Of a stretch of DNA of 64,000 nucleotides, positions 1 to 11,811 are shown one piece after another. Source of the stretch: Serendipita indica DSM 11827 (taxonomy: Eukaryota; Basidiomycota; Agaricomycetes; Sebacinales; Serendipitaceae); the NCBI GenBank assembly GCA_910890315.1, contig CAJVGD010000002.1, forward strand, positions 310,001 to 374,000. Reading direction: 5' to 3'. A program made the position numbers and the translations under genes. Below the pieces are notes generated by a model. That model made no database searches. It saw nothing but the letters and a program-made list of their open reading frames with translations, and was not told the origin of the DNA. Each line of letters starts with the position of its first letter. Within the stretch, counting starts at the first letter, position 1.

Positions 1-6
1 CTTTCC

Positions 7-1365
7 ATGCGTTATCTACGCCTTTCTACTCTCTTGTCCGCTTTGAGCTTTTCCGGTCTCGCACAAGCTGCAGTCGGGGCGTGGGGCCAATGGTCAGTCT
101 CTGACATCTAGACAAGAGAAATACTGACAGCACGGCTAGTGGAGGTCAAACGTACACCGGAGAGACGACATGCGTCGCCGGGTATGCTTGTGTTTACTCT
201 AACCCCTGGTATAGCCAATGCCTGCCGAGCACCAGCTCCGTATCGTCTACTACCAGTCGAAGCAGCTCTTCTAGCTCTAGCACGCGAAGCAGTTCTTCTA
301 GCTCGAGCACACGTACCTCGTCTACATCTACAAGCACGCGGATCTCGTCTAGCTCAACGCGCACATCCAGCTCTGCAACGTCGAGTCCAACCGTGAACAT
401 CCCACGCTCCACCTTCACGGAGATTACTTCCTACTATGGCTCGAATCCGACAAATGTGCGCTCCTGGATCTATGTCCCAGCAAATCTCGCCACCAATCCA
501 CCCATCGTCGCAGCCATCCACTGGTGCAGTGGCTCCGCCAATGCAATGTATAGCACCGGCGTTTTCAATAATCTCGCTGAGCAAAAGGGGTTCATTGTCA
601 TTTTCCCGGAAACTGCCAACAGCGACAAATGCTGGGATGTACACACTACTGAAACGCTCACGTATGTATCATATTCCCTTCGGTACATGTTCATTGATAA
701 ATATTCGATAGGCACAATGCTGGAGGCGACTCACTTGGCATTGTCTCAGCCATCCGCTGGACGATTGCAAACTATGGTGCGAACAGCGCCCGAGTCTACG
801 CCACCGGGATCTCAAGCGGTGCAATGATGACCAACGTGCTTTTGGGTGCTTATCCTGGTGGGTACTTGATCCTATCTACGAACTCATAAATTCATCGATT
901 GGTAGACATCTTCGCTGCTGGCTCCGCTGTTGCAGGTGTTCCATATGCGTGCTTCCAAGGCACTCCATCATGGAGCACCGAGTGTGCTACTGGGCAACTC
1001 ATCAAGACGCCTCAAGAGTGGGGAAATCTTGTCCGAAACGGCTACCCTGGCTTCACGGGTACACGGCCAAAGATGCAATTCTGGCACGGCACTGCAGGTA
1101 GCCAATGCTCAACATGATTATATGTTCGAGGCTAACCTTTTCTAAAGACGATGTGCTCTATTACCAAAACTTCCTTGAGGAGACCAAGCAATGGACAAAT
1201 GTATTTGGCGTGAGCACTACGCCAACCAATACCGTTCAGAACTATCCCATTGCAGGCTGGACGCGGTACGATTATGGACCAAACGTCATGGGTATCTCTG
1301 CTGCCGGCGTCGGACACGGCATTTCCTACCAATCTACGCAGATCATGGAATGGTTTGGTCTCTAA
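7..1365 (+). CDS. Secreted CBM1 carbohydrate esterase (acetylxylan/feruloyl esterase-like)
   Basis: A secreted plant cell-wall esterase. The start ATG opens a classic signal peptide ([10 protein letters not shown]..., cleavage near AQA). It is followed by a CBM1 cellulose-binding module split by an intron near 99-132 (WGQ-C, then YTGETTC, GYAC, YSQC, giving the four cysteines), a ~65-residue Ser/Thr linker, and an alpha/beta-hydrolase domain of the PHB-depolymerase/CE1 type. The nucleophile motif is GISSGAMM, the disulfide-type CWDVHTT segment is present, and a catalytic His is likely in GVGHGI near the C-terminus. Splicing three or four short introns (e.g. 662-711, 858-905) restores the family pattern, with [16 protein letters not shown] joining the exons. 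CE1 members deacetylate xylan or release ferulate; which substrate is used cannot be told. The CBM1 has extra residues between the first Cys and the Gly-rich turn. The gene converges on the channel gene, 145 bp apart. Confidence 0.88.
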
Positions 1366-1509
1366 AGCATGTGCACACTATGCGAACCAATATAGCCGCC
1401 GCTGATGTGATTGAAAGTATAATAGATTAAGAAACGACGTATGTTCTATCTTAGAGCCAATGTTTTGTCTGGAGACACCACGACAGTGTGGTCGGCCATC
1501 TGTGTATAC

Positions 1510-4500
1510 CTAGTGATCAAATCCACCAGCCCAATCCTCGTCAGGCGGTCCGCGCGTCACCGTGCAGTTACCTCCATCGTCAATGGTAGCGCCCAGGTCG
1601 GACGCATCCACTAAATGACTGCGGTACTCCTTGACGAGCTCCTCAGATAGTGGGTATCGCTCCCAGCGCGGCAGCCAGATCCACCTCTGCGGGAGATACG
1701 TGGAGGGATGGTTGAAAGAATTCTCCTCCAGGTCATCATCGTCATCGTCCATATCATCAGCACGGTTCGCCTTGGCTGCTGCATCAATCTTAATAGCGTC
1801 CGGCTTGGCCGCGGCGAGTGCGCCCAGAAGCTTGCTAGTCCCCTTTGCAGACTTTTCAGACGATTTTCCTTTAGAATCGACGGAGACTCGAGACATAGCA
1901 GGATCCGCGGCTGGCGAAGCTAGGCCGTTTGCTGGACTTGAAGGACCAGCTTCCGGATTCATCAACTCCGCAGCCTTGTTCTGTGCCTTTTGATCCGCTT
2001 CCCGCCTCGATTGCTCCGCCTCGAGTCGCTTTGCATCTTCCCTTTCGGTTTCCTCCTTGGTAGGGATATGACGATGCCCGCGGATAGATGGGCGGAGCTT
2101 CAACTTGTGTCGGACGACGCTTCGCACTCCTGAAATCTTGTGTTGAATAATTGGTGGAGCGAATGCATGAATCACTCACTCTCCCGAGAGAAAAGATCAA
2201 TTTCATCTCCGCCGTTCTGCACCTCAACAGCGGTCGAGGTCCCAACAGCACCATCTTTATCTGGACTCGTAACATTGAGCGCAGCAGATGTTCCTGCCTT
2301 TTCTTTCTGGAACCTCTCGACCAGCTTCTTAGTCGAGAGAGACATGGGTATAAACTCGGACACGGCTACAAAGTAGTGAGCCAACGTCCCACTGAAAGTG
2401 AAGGGTACTGACGATCAAACGCGTGGTTGAAGAAGATTTGCGTGCCGGCCGTGATTACAATAAGAAGAATCATGAGCACACCTTGAGGAACGCTAACATG
2501 ATCAACTGTCTCTTTGTTAGAAACTCTGCAAAAAGATAACGGAAACCATACATTTCGAGTCTTGAGCAAAGAAGAAAAGCCCCATCAGGCATATTTGCTG
2601 AATATAGAGTCCGGTGACTAGACGTGTATTAGGAAGGCAGCTGTGTCTAGGTGGAGGTACTTGCAGAGGTTCTCAATAAGAAGAGGGAACTGCTATGGTG
2701 TTAGAAGGCCAGGATTTACGCTGGGGTAGACGTACATAGAGGCCACTAGTTTCTTGCGCTGCGGGTTGGTCCATGCTGTCGACTGATCAGTCGCCGACTT
2801 ATCCTTGCTCATTGAAACTTACACCCAGATAAGAAGGAACTTCCAGCTGACCCAGAACAAGGCAAATGTGAGGCATGCGAGCAAATTGATGATCGGTCTA
2901 AAAGTTTCTGTGAGATAAATCAGACGGAGAGCATTTTACGCACGAGATGACGGCATATGCAAATGCTATAGTGGCAAGCAAGCTCATACGCGGAAGAACG
3001 GTACCGAAATCAAAGGATGGCATGATGAAGGTCGCCTCGAATGCCTCTCTTGGTGTATTTCCGAAGAATACCTTCTTGATAAAGTAGAGAATCAAAGGTC
3101 CGGCTTGAAGGAGGGCACCAGCAGCGCCCATCAACCCTTGTTGGAGCTAGAATAGAGTAAGCCTCAGTGGATTGTGTATTATTGGATGCTCACCATGTAG
3201 GTAAGGAAGAATGTACTAGCGTCTGCCAAAGTCTCAACGTCAATCCACAGAAAAGGAAAAGATAGTACTCGGCAAGTATGAGGAAAAGTTTTTCAAAATG
3301 AGACTTGGTCGATCAAGCTCTTGAAGTAGGTCTGGCAGAATGGAAAAGAATGTGATAAGGAGGAAACCGTGCCTATTATCGTCCAATCAGCGAGCAGCAT
3401 AGAATGGTACAGAGAGAACGTACACGACCAAAAATATGAAGTAACGGCGGTAGACGGCAAGCGAAATAAGAGACCACCTCGGGATATTTTCAAACCACGC
3501 GAGGCCTGCACCAAGGTATTAGCCAGTGGAAGAGCCAGCGTAATGTATCAAGTACCCTTGAGAAGGAAAGGTAGGATGACGAAGAGAACGATCAAGAGCA
3601 GTGGTGGGAAAACTGCCTGAATCAAAGCCTGTGGGATCGTAGGAACTACACCACGAGGTCAAATCAAGTCGCGACGGATCAGCAACATATACGCACGACG
3701 GCAGATCCATCGCAACCATGAGTATTTCTGACAAGAGTCTTGCGTGTTTGACACAAAGGCTACACACTTGTTAGAATCTGTTCCACACAGCTCAGGATGA
3801 TTTGCTAACCTGCGAGTGCAACCGGGAAACCCCAGGCGATCAAGAGGGCTATAGTTGCGAGCCAAGAGAGCACGTAACGACTTCGTTGCTCGTATGCACC
3901 ATCGTCAATGTTCCCTGCAATAACGTCAACCTGTGATCGGCATCCTATCAGAACAACATACTCCATACGACGTCATCTGGGGCGACTTCAATCATGCGGT
4001 CCATAGTCATAGGCTCGTGATAGGCGACACATTGTGCCATGACGTGAGCACCAATCTGCAGATTGCACTGGATGAAAGCAGCGCCCAAAGGTTTAGCTTC
4101 ACCCAGCTTGGCTCTGGCATCTTTAATCTCTCCATTGAGTCGTTGGATGTTTTCGAGGCAGTAGTCGATAGTGTCCACCTTCTTGCCAATAAATGGAATC
4201 CAGCCAAGACGATGCATCGGCCGATGAATATTGTCCAAAAGCTTCTCTGCTCCAATCTTCTCCATGTCCCCAGCGAGACCCTCGTCATCTGCATAGGCTC
4301 GTACGCCAATGGGGAAAGATCGACGGGGTCCTCTCTGCTTGCGGTCTTCCTTGCGCTTGAGACGATCTGCCTTGTCCTCCTGTTGCACTCGCGCCTTGAT
4401 AGCTGTCTGCAGGAGCGAAGTCGTGGCCGATTCGAGCTTGAGGCAGAGTTGTTCTCGCTCCTCGTATGCATCCGCCAGATGGGGTACATTTCTATAAACC

Positions 4501-5420
4501 CAAATACGGTTGATTCCACCGGGAACAAAGGAGAAGAGCTGTCTCAGGTAATGCTCGTCGCATGCTTCGGTTGGGAGCGACGTGATTAAAACCGTTTTGG
4601 CCTGGGCCAGTCTTGAGTGATCACGGCTGATAAGGAATTGCTGTCGAAGATGCGTGTAGATCAAGAGCTCCCGTCGCATAAGCCAGAGGACGAAAATTGT
4701 CAGGCCGAATGCGATCAGACAATGAGCCCAGTACCGAGACATGTGACGGTCGTCGATACTATTTACGGTGAGTTAATTATAACACCCATGGCGGAGCACT
4801 GACTTTCCAAACGTGAAGCGGGCCAGGCCGTCGCCGCGAGGTGGGAACCCGACAGCGTTGACAGGCATGAGTATGGGCCAGGTTACGAGTGTAAAGACCG
4901 CGAATATCTTCATCATCATCTCGAAAAACCGGATCTTGATCCATGGTCAGCTCGAAGGGAAAAAAGGGGGAAGCGCCAGAAGCACGCACGCTCATGTAGG
5001 CATCCAAGCCATTCGACTGAATGATTGTTTTACTTGGTGTAGTTAATGTCTGTAAGAACCATCTGAAGGGACCTTTTGCCAGAGGTTCGGCTCTCAAGTC
5101 TGGGTCAAATTAGATGACGAGGCTGGCTGCATGTACACTAGACGTACTCTCAGGGGGTAGGTAGCTTCGTGGAGCATAGACACGAGTTAACCTGCTCTTC
5201 AGGAAGACGAAGAACCCAGTCTGGAGAACGAGGAGGCCAGCATTGAGACCAAGCGAGGTGAGGAATGATCGTAGGGTATCTTTAACATGGCATTAGTGAG
5301 TGATTTGTTTCCAGTCGAGGCATCCAGTGTGGGTTGGAGTGCGGAGCGTCATGAGCCTTGCGCCAAGGGAGAGAATCTAGACGACATACTATTCTTCTGA
5401 ACAGCCTCTGGATTTGACAT
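1510..5420 (-). CDS. Csc1/OSCA-family calcium-permeable stress-gated channel
   Basis: A large multi-exon membrane protein of the DUF221/RSN1 family (yeast Csc1, Phm7 and Rsn1; plant OSCA; animal TMEM63), which form mechanically or osmotically gated cation channels in the plasma membrane. I start at MSNPEAVQKN; a GTATGT intron then leads to the first membrane span (LNAGLLVLQTGFFVFLKSR). The cytosolic PHM7-type domain is the longest exon (about 3948-4742), with TVLITSLPTEACDEHYL at its start and a closing AAFIQCNLQIGAHVMAQC. The later membrane helices are split over many exons between 2400 and 3900. The acidic C-terminus carries the family's FNHPSTYLPQRWIWLP signature. About twelve or more introns are needed and I did not resolve each. 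It is divergent from the mitochondrial carrier (255 bp between starts). Confidence 0.85.
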
Positions 5421-5675
5421 TTACTTTTGTGAGTGTAGAGAGCCCGAGCAGCGAGCTCCTACTCGACGTCGATGAGGTTTCAGTCCAAAAGCTTCGGCAA
5501 AACTGCAAATACGGCGCTCCTGACGAGTCCAGCGCTGTTAATGTCCAAAATACGAGCATAAGGGGCTATTAAATATGTGGAATAATCGTGGAATATACAC
5601 AGAGCACAGACGAAGAAGAGGCAAGCTCGACGCTGGCAGTGCCAGATTTTAGACCCACACCATCCACATTTAAAA

Positions 5676-6960
5676 ATGCTGGCGACAGATGCTTCACGCA
5701 AAATACCACTAGAAGCAGCCAAAATGGAAGAACTTAGGCAAAGAACATTAGCAGGACAGCATGTACTCCCCGGAACGGTCATCCAGGACGCGCTCCCTGC
5801 AAAGCAAGTCGCAGTCGACCCAAATGCTCAGGCAAAGACGTCGTGGATTCCAGCACAGTCTTCCCGTCATTTCATTGCTGGAGGGTGCGTTTGTTATGGA
5901 GAATATCGACGCGTTTTGGTTGACGAACACTTTGTGTAGACTTGGAGGAATGTGTGGGGCCGTTGTAACAGCTCCCTTCGACGTTGTAAAGACACGTTTG
6001 CAGTCAAACATGTTTAAACATGCTGCTGCGTCCTCTGTCTCACGGCCTACAAACGTATTCTACCATTTTATCGAGACGGGTCATATTCTACGGTGAGTAC
6101 GACGCGTTTGCCGTGTTCAACCAAGCTAAAATACTGTCAAATATTTCCAGAGAGATCTTTAGAAACGAAGGAGTACCTGCACTATTCAGAGGCCTCGGTC
6201 CGACATTGGTTGGGGTGATTCCGGCTCGCTCCATCAACTTTTTCACCTATGGAAATGGCAAGCAAATCATTGCGCAACAATTTAACGACGGAAAGGAGAG
6301 TGCCGCCGTTCATCTCAGTGCCGCCGCCCTCGCAGGTCTGCCGATTTGTAAAAGCAGTTCGATTTGTGCGCTCATGCTCTTCCAGGCATCGCGACTGGGT
6401 CATGTACAAACCCCATCTGGGTCGTAAAGACGCGTATGCAGCTCTCGGCAGCCCAATCTCAGCCCTTTAATTCTGCACTCGCCTGTATCACCCACATCTT
6501 CCGGCATGAGGGAATTCGTGGATTCTACAAGGGTCTCTCTGCTAGTTATCTCGGAGTCAGCGAAGGTGTCATTCAATGGACACTATACGAGCAGCTAAAG
6601 AGACTAGCAAAGCGGGGTGAAGGTGGGCCCCTCGAATGGGTTGGCATGCTCGGTGCGGCTGGTTCAGCCAAAATGATTGCCAGTTTGATCACATACCCTC
6701 ACGAAGTGAGTCTATACCGTGACTTTTCATGGCCTTTTTTGCTCAACAGCTTCGCAAAGGTTATACGAACACGCCTACGACAACCAACGGTCAACGGTGT
6801 CGTCAAATACACTGGACTATACCAGACACTACGACTAGTCATCGCCGAGGAAGGTGCACGAGCGCTCTACGGTGGTCTATCCGCGCACCTGCTGCGAGTC
6901 ATACCCAACGCAGCGGTTATGTACAGCATCTACGAAGCAGCGCTTCGTTGGGGCAACTGA
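5676..6960 (+). CDS. Mitochondrial carrier, Rim2-like (SLC25 family)
   Basis: A six-helix solute carrier of the mitochondrial inner membrane. Three SLC25 repeats are visible once four introns are removed (5887-5940, 6093-6150, about 6335-6385 and 6703-6759): PFDVVKTRLQS, PIWVVKTRMQL and YPHE/VIRTRLRQP. Each is followed by the conserved E-G-x-x-(A/G)-(L/F)-(F/Y)-(R/K)-G motif (ALFRGLG, GFYKGLS, ALYGGLS). The tryptophan in the second PIWVVK and the overall spacing resemble yeast Rim2/Mrs12 and SLC25A33/36 pyrimidine nucleotide carriers, so mitochondrial pyrimidine nucleotide import is the best guess; the substrate is inferred from family only. The ATG gives a ~65-residue N-terminal extension before the first helix. 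It converges on TTI1 (187 bp between stops). Confidence 0.85.
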
Positions 6961-7147
6961 CTCGTTCTCACTACCCTTATTCCTATCATGTTCATCTTGC
7001 AGTGGTTCGCTTGCTGTCTTACCATCACTACTTACCCACTTGTCGCGTATTGGCTTCTTCGGTACATCATTGTAGATTTACAAGGCTCTAATCACTACTT
7101 TACACACGCCACTATGCTCTGGGCGCGAATTTGGGACTCGCTACAAT

Positions 7148-10100
7148 TCACTCGATTTCTGCGACGATCATTTCCGCGTTCTCTCTGATATGCTCCAGGT
7201 TCAAGTAGTCTGGACCGGAAGCACCTGCTCCTCCCAACGTCAACCATACGGCGTCCGCGTTTTTGACAGCCATCTCCAGATACAGCCGCCTTCCCAGTGC
7301 CTGCAACTCTTCGTGGACATCACGTCCAAGGAAGCGACGACACGCAAGGAGAACCTCCCAGACGACACTGTCCTTCACCTCTACGTCTGCAATCGCCCTC
7401 GACATCGTCTTCAGGACGGCTGAATAAAGTCGATGGCTCGTCGTATAGGCCGATTGCGTCCCGAGCGAGTGAGAAGCCGTGCGACGGGCGAGTGCGCTCT
7501 GCTTGTCTGCCTTCTCAAGTTTTGCAATGAGATTGCGAAAGACGGGCCATACATCGTCCCAAATCTTGAGGTCCATGAACTCTCCAACGTGCTCCGTTAA
7601 CGCCTGGATCAATTCAGCCGCCTCGACGACAACAAATGGCTCTGAGTCGTTGAGTCGGTTGAGGATAAAGGGCCATGCGGCGTGTACAGAGGGAAGGAGG
7701 GACGATTCTATCGTGGATAGCGTAGAAACGGACGAAGTCAGGACAAGAAGGATACGTGCGCGGATAAACGGCGACGGGTGTGTGAGGAAGTAGATGGATT
7801 TCTTGACAATCTGTTGGACTAACGTCTGAGTTGGGTTCAACTTGGGAGCATCGTCTTCTTGCTTTTGTTCCGCTTCGTTTTGCTCACTTTCGGACGTACC
7901 CCACGCTCGTCGAGGTGCTGGCCCAAAATCCTCCTTCTCCTGTTGTACAGAGGGCCTCCTGTACTCTTCGAGCCAGATGATAAACTCCCGTATATCCTTT
8001 TCCGGCTTTTGTTGACGGTTGCGCTTTAGACTGTCCACTTTCGATTCTCGAGGTCGAGCGGGCTCATCCTCTCGTTCCACTGCGCGTACAACCTCCAAAA
8101 GGACGTCCACCAGGCCTTCGACGACTATTCGATAGCCGTGATAGTCGTCCAATCTCTCGAAGCATTCTTCCACGACATCTGCAGCTCGGTCTACTACGCC
8201 CTTTCCCACCAGCTTGACGAGCACAACGAGAACTCTCGGTGCATGCATGTCAAGACGTTGACGTGTCAGGTATCGACTCACAGAGCCCAGCGCATAATCA
8301 AAGTTTGAGAGGAGGAGGTTGGACGCAGAGGCGAAGCCGCACGATCTCGCTATATAGAGTAGCGTTGAATGAGCTGTCGCTGAGAGAAAGGAATTGGCCG
8401 AGACGAAAGAGTGTAGGGGCGGATAGAGGGCTTGGAGCAATAGGGTCGCAAACCGCGTCTCCAAAACAGAGGAGGAGATGGCCAGAAGTTGTAGAGCTTG
8501 AGCTTTGTAGAGTATCTTCTGGGATTCGAGTGCGTTCCCCGCGTTGGACGCCTTGGCATTTTTACCTATCGCCAGCAGCTCGTCAAGAGTGTTCAGACCC
8601 TTGACGTATTCTACTACTTGGTTGGTATCGCCACTTGACTCTCTCGGTAGCTCCTGTCCACTCTCCTCTTCCAAATCTCGCTCCCAGAAGGAGGCTGCCA
8701 GCTTAGTGAGCCATCGTGCATGTCGCTCGAGACGAGGTCGGCGGTTTGGGACACCTTGCCGATTAGGTTCACCTGCATTATCTAACCTGCACTCTGAAGC
8801 ACCCTCAAGCAAACGAGAGGCGCACCACAATGCGGAAACCTCTCCTGCACCGGATCCCTTTGACGCAAAGCCGACGAACCACTCTACAGCGAATAGAGCA
8901 TCTTCTCCTGCTGCAAACCCCCAAGAGCGAAATAGTTCACTCAAGAAATCTTGAGAGTCGAGGTCTTTAATGCTCTTGATCACAGGTTGAGGAAAGGTGA
9001 TCCTCTCGCTAGGAGCGTCTTCGAGCAGAGGTACATTCTGATTCGGAAGCGCATAAAATGCGTTGGGCGTACTGAGTTCTATCACTTCCAGAATGCTCCA
9101 ACCCCATTTCTCGATACCCCCCGTAGTTCCAAGGATCTTGCTGATAGTAGAGGAGGATCCGTAACGGTTGTTTGAGGAGATCCTTGCCGCAGCTATCAGG
9201 ATCTTAAGACCGTTGACTAGTTGGTCATTGTGGCCCGATATAAGGTAAGGCAGGCTCTGAAGTGTGTCGGAAATGATCTTGGATAATGCTTGGGAGATGT
9301 GATGACCGATTTTCAGATGTGTTGTCAGTTCGAGGACGGCTTTGTGGGCGAGATTGGCGATAGCCGGGAGGTCATGGAGGGTGAGAAGGACCAATGGCAA
9401 GAGTAGGATTTGTAAATTTTGTGAAAGTGCCTCTGTACACGCCAACAGGACACTTCTACAAAACTCAATCAAGGCTTGTAGTGCCATCGGACTTGGATGA
9501 CCGGCGAGTTTTAGCGTGAACCCACCAAAAGCCTTATGCAGCTGGGTACTGGCAGTATTGAGCCACAGCGGCGTGCGTTTAATAGCGCTACCAAGCTCTC
9601 CGCCAAACGTAGACGGCCCAATTCCCTCCTGCGTTTCGCTCGCATAGTCATCAAGTGTGCGGGCGCGTCGCAGCGCGCCTTCGCGAAAGCATATCTCATC
9701 CCCAACGGATAGAATGACGACTCGTTCCATCACCTGTAGGCAATGTTTGACGATGTCGCCTTGTTGGTGTGCTTTGCCTTGCCTCTTGAGTAGCAAAGGC
9801 AACAATGTACTGACTATACCAGGCAGTACATTTGGTGAATATTTTTCCCGAAAGAAGTTTTCGACGACGCCAAGGAGGCCGTTCAGAGCCGTTGTTTGTA
9901 GTTTGTGGTTATTGCTAGCCACAACCATGAGAAGTGCGCCAGAGACTTCTGCCATTATCGGAATGCTAGACGCGGCAAATAGAGCGAGTTGAATCGCCCC
10001 TATAGTTTTATCTTCCTCCGATACTTCTGTATCTTTCGTATGATCGCGCAGTAGCTCATATAGGCAACGTACGGCCGCCAACTGTGTCTCCTCATCCCTC

Positions 10101-10541
10101 TTGCGTCCTTTTCCTTTCGCTTGCGGATCTGCACTGGGCAGAGCCCTGATACATAGCGTCACAAAACTCTGCCAAGTTTTATGATCCATCGTCCACCAAT
10201 AGGCAGTGACAAGTAACGCGGTAGCATCGAGTACACGTTCTAGAATGTGATCTGGAACTGACTCGATGGGGTTCTGTCTTGGTATCGCAAAGAGTGCGAA
10301 GAGAATGTACTTTATTAGGGGCTCATCGAGTTCTGCACGTCGGTCTGAAAGATTGCAGAGAAGGGTCTTGAGTTCGTCGAGATGTGACGCAAGCTTTGGG
10401 GGTGTTCCAGTCTGAAGTCGCGAGTTCTCGAGGAGCGGGACGCAAATGGCCTTGAGCTGTTGGCGAATTCAGAGACATGATTCGTGTTATACTAGCAGAG
10501 GTCACCTTTTGAAAGAGCGTGGTAGTGCTAGTTGGCATCAT
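7148..10541 (-). CDS. TTI1: TEL2-interacting protein 1 (TTI1), TTT complex HEAT-repeat subunit
   Basis: A ~1,100-residue all-helical HEAT-repeat protein. TTI1 forms the TTT co-chaperone with TEL2 and TTI2, which matures PI3K-like kinases (TOR, ATM, ATR). A small first exon (MMPTSTTTLFQK) is joined over a 54 bp intron to LKAICVPLLENSRLQTG, and the rest is one long exon. Family marks include SLPYLISGHNDQLVNG in the middle and the C-terminal EAAELIQALTEHVGEFMDLKIWDDVWPVF block, which is the conserved TTI1 end. A basic/acidic disordered stretch of about 80 residues (KRNRQQKPEKD... to DDAPKLNPTQ) interrupts the repeats. The start lies only 46 bp from the divergent GRX5 start, so the two share a promoter. 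Confidence 0.85.
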
Positions 10542-10587
10542 TCAAATTCTCGGGTGGTAATGGTTGGGAACAACTTTGGACGCTGCC
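10542..10587. promoter_or_regulatory. Very short divergent promoter between TTI1 and GRX5
   Basis: Only 46 bp separate the two start codons. Any 5' untranslated regions must be very short or overlap the opposite gene. I see no obvious TATA box. The interval is inferred to be a shared bidirectional promoter purely from geometry. Confidence 0.5.
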
Positions 10588-11231
10588 ATGTTCTTCGCTC
10601 GAGCTCTCCGTACAACCGTAAGAAGCGGCGAATATCCTTTTGCTATTCTGACTCGTCTATCTAGACGCGACCACTTTTGAGCAGAGCTACGCTCGCGCCA
10701 ACAAATTTACATGCGAGGTGGATTACAGACCAAGCCCGAGAGGCGATTTCTAGCGTATGTACCAGCATCTGCATATCCTAGAATCTCTTTGACGAAAAGT
10801 TATAGGCCGTTAAAGCTCATCCGGTCGTATTATTCATGAAGGGCAACCCTTCAGAACCACGTTGCGGCTTCTCTCGAGCTGTTTCCCAAGTCCTTGCTGC
10901 ATATGAAGTTCCACCAGAAAAGTTCAAAAGCTACGATGTTCTTCAAGACCAGGAGCTGCGACAATCCATCAAAGAATACTCGTCAGTCTATCCTAAAAGT
11001 GCACCCCGTTTGTTGATATCATCTTTAGTGATTGGCCGACCATTCCTCAACTGTATGTGAAAGGAGAATTTGTCGGTGGATGTGACATTGTAATGGACAG
11101 TAAGTGCAACTCTAGAAATCTGCCCTAGACTGATCCCGGATCAAACAGTGCATAAGAGTGGTCAACTTGAGACACTATTGGAAGACTCGGGAATAATTCC
11201 GAAGATCGAACTTCCAGAAGAAAAGTCGTGA
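10588..11231 (+). CDS. GRX5: Mitochondrial monothiol glutaredoxin Grx5
   Basis: A monothiol glutaredoxin that hands over Fe-S clusters in the mitochondrial matrix. Four short introns (about 10618-10664, 10736-10786, 10983-11028, 11101-11148) must be removed. The product then reads through a basic, Arg-rich targeting presequence ([17 protein letters not shown]...), the helix [24 protein letters not shown], the active site with the diagnostic CGFS motif (single cysteine), the cis-proline segment [20 protein letters not shown], and [16 protein letters not shown] at the C-terminal helix. All glutathione/cluster-binding hallmarks are intact and the length (~150 aa) is normal for Grx5. It shares its start region with TTI1 and ends 52 bp before the end of ZIM17, another gene tied to mitochondrial Fe-S maturation in yeast. 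Confidence 0.92.
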
Positions 11232-11283
11232 GGGTATAGAATTAACGTCGAGAGTACAATATCATCATTGGACGTAATATCAA

Positions 11284-11759
11284 TCATTTCTCTTCTATCT
11301 TTAAGGTCTCCTCTGCATAATACTCGACGACCCCTTCGTCGTCGACGCGTCCTCGCTGGACTTGTTCGCCTCGGGCGCGTAGGAGGTCTTCCACTGTCCG
11401 AAGCTTTCCATCTTGCGTACTTTCTTTGAACCAACCAATGTGGTCTGCGATTAGGTGTCTTTTCCGGGTCAGTCACCAGCGCTCGGAGATCTCAAAGCGT
11501 ACCTATTCCTGCAACCGGGACAGGTGATAAGTACGATCCCTTTTGTATATGCATGATATGTAAATTCGTGAGTACTTCTATGACCACAGTTATCTGCTGT
11601 GCAGGTCAGGGTCATTTGTAATTTTCTTTCTGGCGCCTTTGGCGAGTTAAAAAGACGATTTGAAGTAGTAAATGGCCGATGTTGAGATAAGAAAACTCGT
11701 CTGGGAGGAAGCCGCGCCATGGGCCGAGCTTTGACAAAGGACTGAATCAAGGATCGCAT
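11284..11759 (-). CDS. ZIM17: DNL-type zinc finger protein Zim17/Hep1 (mtHsp70 escort)
   Basis: A small mitochondrial zinc protein that keeps matrix Hsp70 (Ssc1/Ssq1) soluble and supports protein import and Fe-S biogenesis. It has an N-terminal Arg/Ser presequence (MRSLIQSFVKARPMARLPPRR). The DNL zinc ribbon follows: CTADNCGHRS (first CxxxxC), then the CPGCRN pair, then after one ~44 bp intron RHLIADHIGWFKE, the conserved D-H/L-G-W-F segment that names the family. The four zinc cysteines are present. The tail (VEDLLRARGEQVQRG...KIEEK) is charged and ends at a TGA. It is divergent from the epimerase gene (52 bp between starts) and convergent with GRX5. Confidence 0.92.
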
Positions 11760-11811
11760 GGTTCGGGTCCAAGGCTTGGATTACGTTTTGAACCTCCCCA
11801 CGACGCTATAA
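11760..11811. promoter_or_regulatory. Very short divergent promoter between ZIM17 and UDP-galactose 4-epimerase
   Basis: The start codons are 52 bp apart on opposite strands, so transcription start sites must lie very close together or inside the neighbour. Inferred from geometry only; no core promoter motif was recognised with confidence. Confidence 0.45.

Noticed and set aside
3948-4589. Plus-strand 218-residue open frame inside the channel gene
   Set aside because: It is antisense to the PHM7-type cytosolic domain, which matches the family on the minus strand.
11162-11476. 104-residue minus-strand frame beginning MTDPEKTPNRR
   Set aside because: It is the ZIM17 second exon read in the wrong frame through the intron; the correct splice yields the DHIGWF motif.
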